Source: JACDAE01 sp963717195
Lineage (GTDB): Bacteria; Chloroflexota; Ktedonobacteria; Ktedonobacterales; Ktedonobacteraceae
Length of the DNA: 55,282 nt
Direction of reading: 5' to 3'
Assembly (NCBI GenBank): GCA_963717195.1
Contig: CAVQVR010000005.1
Span: 1-55,282 of the forward strand
Shown: one piece after another, positions 27,519 through 35,920 of the stretch
How the letters are laid out: each line of letters starts with the position of its first letter
Position numbering within the stretch: the first letter of the stretch is position 1
Notes under the pieces: model-generated
The model's input: the letters and a program-made list of their open reading frames with translations, nothing else
What the model was told of the DNA's origin: nothing
Database searches by the model: none
Position numbers and translations under genes: made by a program

Positions 27519-28165
27519 TTGCGCTCTCCTTCCTGCTGATCTACCTGTTGCTTGCGCCAGGCTCCTCGTAATCGGCTCAGTGCACGATGGAGCCTTACGC
27601 GTGCCGCAACTGGAGTAATGCCCAGTTGTTCTGCCAGCGCCTCTCGCTCACAATCGTATAAAAACGCCAGGCGTAATATGCGCTGATCCTCAGTCGAGAC
27701 AAGAGAAAGCAGCGAAGATGCCTGCTCATTTGCTTCGATATCCTGCTCCGGCCCGGCTAAAGTGCATGACGCGATCTGATCGAACATTTCGCCTTCACTC
27801 AACGATTCCTCCTGACGGATAGAGAGATCTGTGATGGACGTTTCGCGCCAGGCACGCTTCGTCAGTTCAGCCTTTTTGCGTTTAATCATATTCATAGCAA
27901 TACCAAGCATCCATGCCATAGGTTGGCCAGTTGAATTGAATCTATCGGCATGATTCAGCGCCTCAACGACCGCTTCCTGCAATACCTCAAGCGCGACGGC
28001 AGGTACGTCCGCGCCCTTAGCAAGTCCCATGCGTTGTACGTAGGAACGTAACGTGCCAAGGAGAGGCGCTGTATTTTCGCTAAGAAACGTTATTAATTGC
28101 TGTTTCTTAGCAGTGTCAGCGGCGGTGAGAGCCTGGTGGCCCTGCCGGGCTGTATCAGATTCCAT
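27515..28165 (-). CDS. ECF-like sigma-70 family factor
   Basis: 216 residues. The region 2 area includes EVLQEAVVEALNHADRFNSTGQPMAWMLGIAMNMIKRKKAE. Region 4 is DQRILRLAFLYDCEREALAEQLGITPVAARVRLHRALSRLR. The acidic linker between them (about 110-150) is longer than usual. It is the first gene of a two-gene unit with the membrane protein at 26277, and it is divergent from fmt. Confidence 0.87.
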   Translation of the reverse strand: MESDTARQGHQALTAADTAKKQQLITFLSENTAPLLGTLRSYVQRMGLAKGADVPAVALEVLQEAVVEALNHADRFNSTGQPMAWMLGIAMNMIKRKKAELTKRAWRETSITDLSIRQEESLSEGEMFDQIASCTLAGPEQDIEANEQASSLLSLVSTEDQRILRLAFLYDCEREALAEQLGITPVAARVRLHRALSRLRGAWRKQQVDQQEGERK

Positions 28166-28297
28166 CGATACATCCTTCTGGCCTTATAGAGATATCTCTT
28201 ATGTTCATGCTACTACATATTCAATTAGAGAGGGGAATTTGTTACAGGAATGAAGATACAATTCGAATGTGCTACGATAGATAATTATCTTTTAGAA

Positions 28298-28321
28298 TTG
28301 TCACACGTTGTAATGTGACAA
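28298..28321. promoter_or_regulatory. Inverted repeat TTGTCACA-N8-TGTGACAA in a divergent promoter region
   Basis: A perfect eight-base inverted repeat with an eight-base spacer, between the divergent sigma gene (28165) and fmt (28397). It could be an operator for either side. The halves TCACA and TGTGA recall CRP/FNR sites but are in everted order. Confidence 0.5.
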
Positions 28322-28396
28322 ATATAGGGTCTCCATCCTTCCGGTGAAAACGATGAGATGGAGCGCTCAAACATATTCGTAGAAAGGGAAAAATCC

Positions 28397-29371
28397 ATGC
28401 TACGCATTATCTATATGGGCACACCACAATTCGCCGTACCTGCACTCATTGCCCTCATCAATGGTGCGGCCCCAGGAGCTCTTTTGCCGGAGGGCTATGA
28501 GATCGCAACCGTCATCACACGTCCGGATAAGCCTGCGGGCCGTGGACGTGATATCGTCTTTTCACCCGTCAAACAGACGGCGTTAGAACATAACATTCCC
28601 GTGTGGCAACCTGGCTCGTTCAAGAAAACGGAGAACAGCGAGGCATTGGCAATGTATGATGCTGATCTCTATATCGTCGCTGCGTTTGGGCAGATACTGC
28701 CGCAAAAGGTGCTGGATCAGCCACGTTATGGCACATTGAATATTCACGCCTCGCTGCTGCCGAAATATAGGGGTGCCGATCCTATCGCCGAAGCAATCCT
28801 ACAGGGCGACAAAGAGGCTGGCATTTCCATTATGAAGCTGGATGCGGGCATCGATACCGGTCCCGTCCTGCTCATGCGTGGCATTCCTCTTGCCGAGGAT
28901 GAGACTACTAGAAGTCTGACAGTTAAGCTGGCGGATCTGGGAGCGATGGCATTGCTAGAGGCGTTGCCAGGGTGGATCGCAGGTACAATTACTCCGGAGC
29001 CGCAGGATGAACAACGAGCAACGCATACACACATGCTCAAAAAGGAAGATGGAGCGCTCAACTGGCAACTCCCGGCGAGTGCACTGGCACGCCTGGTACG
29101 TGCTTATGATCCCTGGCCGGGTACCTATACCCATTGGAAGGGCAAACTACTGAAGATCCTCAAGGCACAGGCTCGTGCGGTAGAAATGGGTGCAGACATT
29201 CCTCCTGGTACGGTCAAGGTGCAAGAAGAAGCTGGTCACCAAGTCCTGGCTATTGTTACCGGGTCAGGACTATTATTAGTCAAACAATTACAGTTGGAGG
29301 GGAAGAAAGCGATAGGCGCGGAGGAGTTTTTGCGCGGTTATGGGCAGATTGTCGGACAGGTACTGGGGTAG
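28397..29371 (+). CDS. fmt: Methionyl-tRNA formyltransferase
   Basis: Formylates initiator Met-tRNA using 10-formyltetrahydrofolate. 324 residues from the ATG at 28397 (MLRIIYMGTPQFAVPAL), which has GAAAGGG nearby; an in-frame ATG 13 codons earlier lacks one. The catalytic loop reads NIHASLLPKYRGADPIAEAIL and is followed by GISIMKLDAGIDTGPVL. The anticodon-independent C-terminal domain is complete (LARLVRAYDPWPGTYTHW, then EFLRGYGQIVGQVLG). A deformylase gene is not adjacent. The stop codon TAG lies inside the terminal inverted repeat of the next element. Confidence 0.96.
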   Translation: MLRIIYMGTPQFAVPALIALINGAAPGALLPEGYEIATVITRPDKPAGRGRDIVFSPVKQTALEHNIPVWQPGSFKKTENSEALAMYDADLYIVAAFGQILPQKVLDQPRYGTLNIHASLLPKYRGADPIAEAILQGDKEAGISIMKLDAGIDTGPVLLMRGIPLAEDETTRSLTVKLADLGAMALLEALPGWIAGTITPEPQDEQRATHTHMLKKEDGALNWQLPASALARLVRAYDPWPGTYTHWKGKLLKILKAQARAVEMGADIPPGTVKVQEEAGHQVLAIVTGSGLLLVKQLQLEGKKAIGAEEFLRGYGQIVGQVLG

Positions 29372-29502
29372 GGGCCCGATTTATCGCGCCCGTCGTGCCC
29401 GAGAGATCCGGTCTGGAATCATCTGATCTCAGGCGAGAGGATGCGAGGTCCTGGCACGCGCTGTTTTTCAGGCACGACGGGCGCGATAAATCGGGCCCCT
29501 AC
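29368..29502. repeat. 135-bp MITE-like element with perfect 32-bp terminal inverted repeats
   Basis: Arms 29368-29399 and 29471-29502 are exact complements, starting GTAGGGGCCCGATTTATCGC. The interior is 71 bases and not coding. The element begins one base before the fmt stop codon (29369-29371), so fmt ends on TAG supplied by it. No target duplication is obvious. Confidence 0.85.
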
Positions 29503-29507
29503 TTTTA

Positions 29508-29732
29508 TTATCTGACAGCAGACCTGGGACGTGTAACCAATGCACCGATAATAGCAACGATTGCCAGCAATCCAAAGGCTACTGAATGTTTGGGATGAGC
29601 AGAACTTGGATCTCCACTAAACGCTAAAGGATGGTAGACGCCGGGAACGATATAAAACACGCAGAGTACGACGGCGATAATGGCAACGACGATTGCCACA
29701 TAAAACAATGTACGGTTATTTGAGTTAGGCAT
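29508..29732 (-). CDS. Small two-segment membrane protein
   Basis: 74 residues from the ATG at 29732 (MPNSNNRTLFYVAIVV...). Two membrane helices (FYVAIVVAIIAVVLCVFYIV and VAFGLLAIVAIIGALV) flank a short loop with HPKH, and the tail is basic (TRPRSAVR). An upstream in-frame ATG at 29762 would place the AGGAGG site inside the gene; from 29732 that site is 13 bases away, rather long. It resembles the next protein (30025-30219) in layout, suggesting paralogues. Function unknown. Confidence 0.65.
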   Translation of the reverse strand: MPNSNNRTLFYVAIVVAIIAVVLCVFYIVPGVYHPLAFSGDPSSAHPKHSVAFGLLAIVAIIGALVTRPRSAVR

Positions 29733-29955
29733 AAGTGTAAAAAAACCTCCTATGTTCAGCATCTACGACCAATAAAAGAGATTGGTCATATAACAACGAC
29801 AAAATTATTGATAGCAAACAAGCTCAAATGTGTTAAGCTTTCTCTCTCCACTAAAGACGATGGATACTTATAATAGTAACGACCGCAGTGGAAAAAACTT
29901 GAGTCCTGATTCTGGCTGGAGTGGCAGTGATCAATTTGGCCCTACAGCATACAGC

Positions 29956-30002
29956 AAAAAAGAACGCCAGGGTGTTTTTAAGTCATCCTGGCGTTCTTTT
30001 TT
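29956..30002. terminator. Strong bidirectional intrinsic terminator
   Basis: AAAAAAGAACGCCAGG and CCTGGCGTTCTTTTTT form a 16-pair stem with a 15-base loop, with A-runs and T-runs at both ends. It lies just past the stop of the small membrane protein gene at 30025 and can end transcription from either side. Confidence 0.9.
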
Positions 30003-30024
30003 CCGAATCAAATAGAGAAGATGA

Positions 30025-30219
30025 CTACTTGATAGCAGCTTTAGGCTTAGCCATAACCATGCCGACAACACCGACAATGATCAACACGATGCCAATACCA
30101 AGTCCGGCAATACCAAGTTTGCTATGGGTACCAAACATACCGGCCTGGAAAAGGATGCCAACGATGAGAGCGATGACGCCAAGAGCAATCGCTGCATAGT
30201 AGATTGCTGCATTTTTCAT
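30025..30219 (-). CDS. Small two-segment membrane protein
   Basis: 64 residues: helix 1 (YYAAIALGVIALIVGILFQAG), a loop with THSK, helix 2 (GIAGLGIGIVLIIVGVVGMVM) and a basic tail (AKPKAAIK). GAGGT eight bases upstream supports the start. The same helix-H(S/P)K-helix-(K/R)P(K/R) plan occurs in the neighbour at 29508. A monocistronic unit ended by a strong terminator. Function unknown. Confidence 0.75.
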   Translation of the reverse strand: MKNAAIYYAAIALGVIALIVGILFQAGMFGTHSKLGIAGLGIGIVLIIVGVVGMVMAKPKAAIK

Positions 30220-30350
30220 AATAACTTACCTCATTCTAATAAATTGATGTTTTGCCCTGACCATTTCAGAGCAATCCTATTATATCAAACGAACAGGCCT
30301 GTCAGAGCTACACAATGAGAGAGTAAATAGCCCTTTTGGATAGTCCGTTA

Positions 30351-31263
30351 TCAGGAATGGATATTGAGTACAAACCACAACAAAAAGAGCGAGAGCAGAC
30401 CTGCCCCCCAGCAATAATAGGCAAAGGGGTCAAGGCGACCAGATTCAAAGTACTTCATCAGAAATTTTGTGCTCAGATAGGCTGCAATGCCAGAGAGAAC
30501 CGCGCCAACGAATATCAGGAGTAGAGTATGGGGAGGTTGACCGAATAGTTGTGGAACCTCCAGAGCGCCTGCGGCAAAGATGATAGGCGTTCCCAGCAAA
30601 AAGGAGAAGCGTGCGGCATCCTCATGGGTGAGGCGCACGCCCAGGCCAGCGACAATAGTGGTACCCGAGCGTGAGAAGCCAGGAATGAGTGCAAAAGACT
30701 GAGCCATACCAACAACAACAGCCTCTTTCCAGGAAAGGGAGGGTAACGAGCGAAATTGTGCTTCCCGTTCTTTGGCAGAGAGCATACTGTATCGTGCCTC
30801 AGAACGACGGCGCAGTTGTTCACCAGCAAAAAGGATCGAGCCGTTAACGACCAGAAATGTTGCTGCCAGCAAAGGCGAACTAAATACCTGTTTCAGAGGA
30901 GTTTCCAGAAACACACCTATCAGACCAGCAGGTATGCACCCGATGATAATAAGCCAGCTCACCCATGACTCGCCACCTCTTTTCACTTCGCCATCTCTAA
31001 CGCTCACCACCAGCGTTTGACCAACCTGGAGCCAGTCACGCCAGAAGTAGATTAACAATGCAACGCTGGTACCCAGGTGCAGAGCCGGTAATAAAGGGCA
31101 GAAAGCAACTCTGGCCTGCACAGGACGTATCGGTTTGCAGATTTCCCCAGCCTAACAAACTGGGCAAGATCACAGTATGACCAAGGCTACTGATGGGAAA
31201 GAGCTCCGTTACACCCTGTAACAGAGCCAGAACAATAGCCTGAAATAAGGTTAGATGCTGCAT
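30351..31263 (-). pseudogene. uppP: Undecaprenyl-diphosphatase UppP/BacA (frameshifted)
   Basis: Recycles the lipid carrier for peptidoglycan by removing a phosphate from undecaprenyl diphosphate in the membrane. The first motif is in the upstream piece (LLQGVTELFPISSLGHTVILP, from 31263). The second is in the downstream piece (IPGFSRSGTTIVAGLG). Near 31121-31130 one extra base breaks the frame: GNLQTDT should run on as PVQARVAFCPLLPALHLGTS. The joined protein is about 303 residues with eight membrane segments, as expected. It closes the minus-strand block alaS-ftsA-like-baseplate-ruvX-mltG-uppP, 15 bases after mltG. Confidence 0.9.
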
Positions 31264-31278
31264 AATTTACTCTCTTAA

Positions 31279-32385
31279 CTAATGAAGATATTGCTGCTCT
31301 TCTTGCTGAAACTGGGCATAAGTCGATGCGAACACTGTTGATCCGTCGGTTAAACCCAGGAAGAAGTAGTCACCCTTCTCAGTTGGTGACGCCGCTGCCT
31401 TCATACTTGCGAGACCCGGACTACAAATGGGCGTTGGAGGAAAGCCAGCATGATTATAGGTGTTCCAGGGGCTATTGGGTGCGTCCTGACCGCCCGTCGT
31501 CCCTGCTGGCAGGTTTTGCCAATACAGGCTTACTGACTTCGGCGGCGTCTCCGTGTCCATTGCATAACGAACGGTAGGATCGGACTGTAGGAGACCATTT
31601 GTTTCAGCATTTGGTTTATACACACGATTCCAATACACACCTGCTATTCTCCCTCGATCTGATTTAGCACCAGCTTCGCGCTCAACAATAGAGGCCAGCG
31701 TAATCATTGTATATACGTTCATTTGATGCTGTTGTGCCAGCTTTTCGAGGTTATTATTTTGTAGCGTATCACTCATCGCCTTTAACATCAAATTGACGAC
31801 ATCACGGGCCGTTGCTGCAACAGGTACCTCATAGCTCGCGGGAAAAAGTAATCCCTCCATACTCCGGCCTGCAGGTACCTGCTTCAAAATGGGATATTGA
31901 GTTCTGTCAGGAAATTGGTTAATATTCTTTGTATAACGAAGGAAATCATCTGTTTGGAACTTCACAAGCCCAGGGATGGCAAAAGCCTGTGCGATCTGTT
32001 CGAGACGCCATCCTTCAGGAATAACCACGAGAAACGCATCTGGTTGCGCATCAAGCAACTGATTGGTGATATCACTGATAGTCATACTGGGACTCAGTTT
32101 TTTATAGATGCCAGCTTGCAGACGCGTATCAAGACCTTGAATATGCGCCCAGATGCGGAATGCCAGGGCATTGCGAATAAGGCCTTTCGCCTGTAAGCTA
32201 TCGCCTATCTGAGCCGTTGTCTCACCTTGAGTGATCTCGAAAGGGATTTTAATATTGATCGCGTTCGCGTTCACTGGCTGAAAGATGTCCGTCGCGGTGT
32301 TCCAGGCATAGTAGACCAACCCGAAGATGATAGCGGCAAGCAAAAGAACGCTGATAATCGCCGCCCTGGATCGAGGTTTTCTCAT
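31279..32385 (-). CDS. mltG: Endolytic murein transglycosylase MltG (YceG)
   Basis: A membrane-anchored lytic transglycosylase that cuts nascent glycan strands. 368 residues with an N-terminal anchor (AAIISVLLLAAIIFGLVYYAW) and a LysM-like region (about 50-115). The YceG catalytic domain contains TLASIVEREAG; Glu235 aligns with the catalytic residue. Further signatures are GLLQSDPTVRYA, SPWNTYNHAGFPPTPICSPG and the end KGDYFFL. Start overlaps the ruvX stop by four bases. The gene order ruvX-mltG is common in bacteria. Confidence 0.95.
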   Translation of the reverse strand: MRKPRSRAAIISVLLLAAIIFGLVYYAWNTATDIFQPVNANAINIKIPFEITQGETTAQIGDSLQAKGLIRNALAFRIWAHIQGLDTRLQAGIYKKLSPSMTISDITNQLLDAQPDAFLVVIPEGWRLEQIAQAFAIPGLVKFQTDDFLRYTKNINQFPDRTQYPILKQVPAGRSMEGLLFPASYEVPVAATARDVVNLMLKAMSDTLQNNNLEKLAQQHQMNVYTMITLASIVEREAGAKSDRGRIAGVYWNRVYKPNAETNGLLQSDPTVRYAMDTETPPKSVSLYWQNLPAGTTGGQDAPNSPWNTYNHAGFPPTPICSPGLASMKAAASPTEKGDYFFLGLTDGSTVFASTYAQFQQEEQQYLH

Positions 32386-32871
32386 ACTTGTTTTTCCTCT
32401 GTCTTACGCCCCAGGGAATCCAGGTAGTCCTGTAGAATAACTGTGGCTGCCAGTGCGTCGATCTCGTGGCCTTTACGGCGACGTTTTGTCTGACCGCGCC
32501 GCCCGTTTTGCTTCTCGCGTTTGCCGGATGCGCTTCCACCGGGTTGTGCAAGGAGACGCTGAGCCTCAACCGTTGAATAGCGCTCATCCGAGAAAACGAG
32601 CGGGATGCTAATAACGGAGCGTAACTGCTCAGCAAAGGACTGTATGCGCTGCCCTTGCATATGAATCTCTCCATCCAGGCTTACAGGCAAACCAACAACC
32701 AGAGAATTCGGCCTCAGTCTCATTGATCAGGCGCTGAATAGCCGTCAGAGTCTCGCCTTCTGCGCGAGAAACGTGAAGGGTTACATAAGGAGAAGCGAGA
32801 AAGCCAGTAGTATCACTTACTGCCACACCTATTCTCGCTTCACCAACATCCAGCGCCAGAAATCGTGTCAT
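32382..32871 (-). pseudogene. ruvX: Holliday junction resolvase-like RuvX/YqgF (frameshifted)
   Basis: An RNase-H-fold nuclease linked to 16S rRNA 5'-end processing. The N-terminal piece begins MTRFLALDVGEARIGVAVSD with the first catalytic Asp. The C-terminal piece has SLVVGLPVSLDGE, then VFSDERYSTVEAQRLL and EIDALAATVILQDYL with the remaining acidic residues. One extra base near 32703-32712 breaks the frame between LINETEA and NSLVVG. The joined length of about 163 residues fits, slightly extended by a basic insert (GKREKQNGRRGQTKRRRKG). It overlaps mltG by four bases. Confidence 0.9.
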
Positions 32872-33007
32872 ATTCCGGGAATCCCCATGTCTATTTCACT
32901 ATACAAGATACACAAAACAGTATCCACCCCTCTATATCGATGAAAATTCTAACGAGTAGCGTACGTTTTGTCTAGCTTTTTCCCGACGCACTATACCTAA
33001 GGTACCG

Positions 33008-35860
33008 CTATTTCTTTGCAGGTACTACTGAGGCGGCTACAAATTGCACGTGAATATTTCCTGGCTGCAATGGAGTAAAAGGAAACCAGCCTGGAGATAT
33101 TTTTACCTGTACGCGCTGGACAGCAGGCAGCAGGCTCTCAAGAGTATCCTGTGCGTCTACTGGTGACTTGTTCACTATCTGGCGCTGCAGTTGACCTTTG
33201 TCTAATTTTTGAATAATCTTGCCAGTTGGCTTAAAATTGAGCGTCAAGGATAGGCCATTGCTGACAGGAGTAAACTGTGGAATCTGCACAGGCTGTTGCC
33301 CATCTGAAACAATCTGGTAGTTCTGAAGATTCTTATCATGGCTAAGTGTTGCATTGAGTTGCGCAATAGTTGCCGACTGCAACGCGGCGCTACGCACCAC
33401 TGAGAACTCGACAGTTTGCTTGAGACTGGCAGGGAACGTCCCACTTTGCTCAATCGTATTGACCTTAGGTGCACCGGTCAGCGTTGGTATAATGACAGGT
33501 TTGCCAGCGACATCACCTGGTGAGAGTTGCTGCTGAAGCCAGGTATTAACGCTGTTCTGCAATTGTGAACTCAATGCCGACTGAGCATTATCAAGATCTT
33601 TTTGGGTCACAGAGATAGCACTTCCAACACCACCACCTGAGGTAGCCGTATCGTTTGTTACCTGCAAGTTCAGGTCAGCAAGAGTGACTTTATTGTATTG
33701 CGCAATCTGGTTCTGGCTATCTGGGGAAACGACAGTAATAGATCCAGCAGGCACATTCCCACTATCCCCCGAAACCTGGGCATGAATAAAAGTGGGCAAG
33801 CGGCTAAGGCTGCTATTCTTTGGTCCCAACGCAATATTATCCTCTGTTATAAACTGCGTTCCGTTACTCGTGGAGAGCAGAATACTGGAAGGGATAATAA
33901 TCTGCTGTTTGCCATTATTCGTAAAGAACACGGTACCTCGCGCTGTAGCCGTACCGACTTTCGTAGTCCCGGTCGCATTTCCTGTTCCGCTGGTCGTGAA
34001 ATCTTTCTTGAGGATGGTCTCCTGAACAGTACCAGCAGTTGCATTGGTCTGACTATCAGGATCAGCGAGCAATTTGACGGGTGCCGAATAATTCTGCGCG
34101 GGAAGAGTCACAGTGACGGTAGCAGTCGGCAACAGCCAGTAAAGCAAGAGAAGGACGGCAACGACAATAATACCAGCCAGGATCCCTAAAAGAGCGATGG
34201 GACTTCTACGGCGTGATGCACGTTTCGCAGATGCACGAGATGGGGATGCCTGATAAGATGGAGAAGTCCCTCGCCTCGAACGAGTTCCCGGTCGCGATAA
34301 TACGGCACGATTACGCCCGGTGTTAGACAATTGAGAACTACCGCCAGCCCTGGAACCGGGTGTCGCGCCGGGCCTCAATTGCTTGCTGCTCTGACGGGGT
34401 TGATCTGGTGCTAACGTACCACTCCTGGGAGCATGGGGAGGTAAGTTGCCACTCATACGGGCAGCTTGATTTGGCAATCCACCACTGGCACGCATATTTT
34501 GAGGAGTTATTGCCCCACTTACGCGTGATGGCGCTGGAGATAATCCTCCACTTTTGCCGGTTCCTTGCGTTAATCCCCCGCTTTTCCCGCTTCCCTGAGA
34601 TGGTTGTAGTTCCCGGCTGGAGCGCAATGTTCCAGAAGCGGCGGGCTGTACAGGTGGCCGTTGCGGCGTGGCCTGTGTTGGCGGATCTTGCACAGAGGGC
34701 AAGTCATCGTCACTATCAAAGCCCTGTCCCGGGTTGCCAGGAGGCAATTGAGGTCGATATGAGGATTGCCTACTAAAACGACTACTGCGCGGACGCACCT
34801 TATGCGCACGAGAAGGTCCAGCGCGATCCTGCTCATCTTCAGCAATCGGTTCTCCCCACTGGTTAGCAGGGTACGTATCAGAATGAATGACAAAATCGCC
34901 CTGATCACCTTCATCTTCAATAGAGCCATGCAAGATGTCTTCAGGAATATCGGGTACTTCGCGGATAGTATGTTCCTGCGTTTCAAAATTATCTAAAGCC
35001 GGAACGGAGCCACGTTGTTCCTGTCTCATAGGAGGCGGGGGCAGAGCATCGTCCATAAAATCTATAGGATTATCGCCCAGGTAAGGAAGAGGAGTCATTA
35101 ATGGTCCTGCGGGAAATGCGTTTTCAGAAGGATTAATCTCTTCTCTTACCTCAAAAGCATCCTCTTGCTCTGAAGGTTCGGGGATGCTGGTGCCTGCTTG
35201 AGAGGCAGCTTCGCGGATACTCTGTGCCATATCGGTATCTTCAGACCACATATCAGGCTCATCAGGCACCTCTTCCAGATATTGAGGGGGGAGAGGACGA
35301 ATACGTGGTGATGTATCAATATGGTGCAAGTCGAAGTGCTGACCCCTCTCGGGCGTCAGCGGGAACTCGTTATTGAATGAAGATTGGGATGTGCGACGAG
35401 CGATGTCATCATCTTCAAGAATAGCATGATCCGTAGATGATAGCCACTGATTAGCAGGATCTGGTTGATATGTACGTTCTGGACCACGCGGGTTGGCTGA
35501 CTTTTTCGTAGTAGGACGCTGCATAGAACCTGTAGGTCGGCTTCTATTACCTGGCATGCGACCGGGACGACTGGGGGCACGGGACTTACCTGTAGGGGAT
35601 GCCTCCAGGGAGGAAGCAACTTTAAAGTTTACGTCCCTGGCAACGGAACGCACCTGAGCACTATCGCTGACGATCTGGACTTCCTTTCCCAGTTCGCGGA
35701 CACGGACACGCAACAGTTTCCAGGCCACATTACTACGTAATTGCGTTTCCGTTGGAATGACGAGAGTAATATAGTGAGCGGAAAGCTTCTCCAGCCGCTC
35801 ACGGACACTCGTCAAATCCTCTTCAGGGCTAATATAGATCGTCGTCTTCTCATCACTCAT
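33008..35860 (-). CDS. Bitopic membrane protein with baseplate J-like extracellular domain
   Basis: 950 residues in four parts. A cytosolic N-terminal domain (1-85: TIYISPEEDLTSVRERLEKL, then ITLVIPTETQLRSNVAWKLL) has an alpha/beta look. A long disordered linker follows (about 90-550), rich in Pro, Ser, Gly, Arg and Gln. One membrane segment lies near 553-580. The extracellular part is beta-rich (RGTVFFTNNGKQQIIIPSSILLSTSNGTQFIT), of the type annotated as baseplate J/gp47-like in Chloroflexi. No phage genes are present, so this is a cell-surface protein. It follows the FtsA-like gene by about 60 bases and probably forms a unit with it. The function is unknown, and a link to cell envelope assembly is inferred from neighbours. 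Confidence 0.75.
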   Translation of the reverse strand: MSDEKTTIYISPEEDLTSVRERLEKLSAHYITLVIPTETQLRSNVAWKLLRVRVRELGKEVQIVSDSAQVRSVARDVNFKVASSLEASPTGKSRAPSRPGRMPGNRSRPTGSMQRPTTKKSANPRGPERTYQPDPANQWLSSTDHAILEDDDIARRTSQSSFNNEFPLTPERGQHFDLHHIDTSPRIRPLPPQYLEEVPDEPDMWSEDTDMAQSIREAASQAGTSIPEPSEQEDAFEVREEINPSENAFPAGPLMTPLPYLGDNPIDFMDDALPPPPMRQEQRGSVPALDNFETQEHTIREVPDIPEDILHGSIEDEGDQGDFVIHSDTYPANQWGEPIAEDEQDRAGPSRAHKVRPRSSRFSRQSSYRPQLPPGNPGQGFDSDDDLPSVQDPPTQATPQRPPVQPAASGTLRSSRELQPSQGSGKSGGLTQGTGKSGGLSPAPSRVSGAITPQNMRASGGLPNQAARMSGNLPPHAPRSGTLAPDQPRQSSKQLRPGATPGSRAGGSSQLSNTGRNRAVLSRPGTRSRRGTSPSYQASPSRASAKRASRRRSPIALLGILAGIIVVAVLLLLYWLLPTATVTVTLPAQNYSAPVKLLADPDSQTNATAGTVQETILKKDFTTSGTGNATGTTKVGTATARGTVFFTNNGKQQIIIPSSILLSTSNGTQFITEDNIALGPKNSSLSRLPTFIHAQVSGDSGNVPAGSITVVSPDSQNQIAQYNKVTLADLNLQVTNDTATSGGGVGSAISVTQKDLDNAQSALSSQLQNSVNTWLQQQLSPGDVAGKPVIIPTLTGAPKVNTIEQSGTFPASLKQTVEFSVVRSAALQSATIAQLNATLSHDKNLQNYQIVSDGQQPVQIPQFTPVSNGLSLTLNFKPTGKIIQKLDKGQLQRQIVNKSPVDAQDTLESLLPAVQRVQVKISPGWFPFTPLQPGNIHVQFVAASVVPAKK

Positions 35861-35920
35861 AAGCCCATTTTACCCCTTATATCGCATGTCCATGATTTCT
35901 GTCGTCTGGTAGTCACAGTT

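Noticed and set aside
33008..35860. Prophage or contractile-injection locus, suggested by the baseplate J-like domain
   Set aside because: No other tail, sheath or phage gene lies nearby; the protein has a membrane anchor and housekeeping neighbours.
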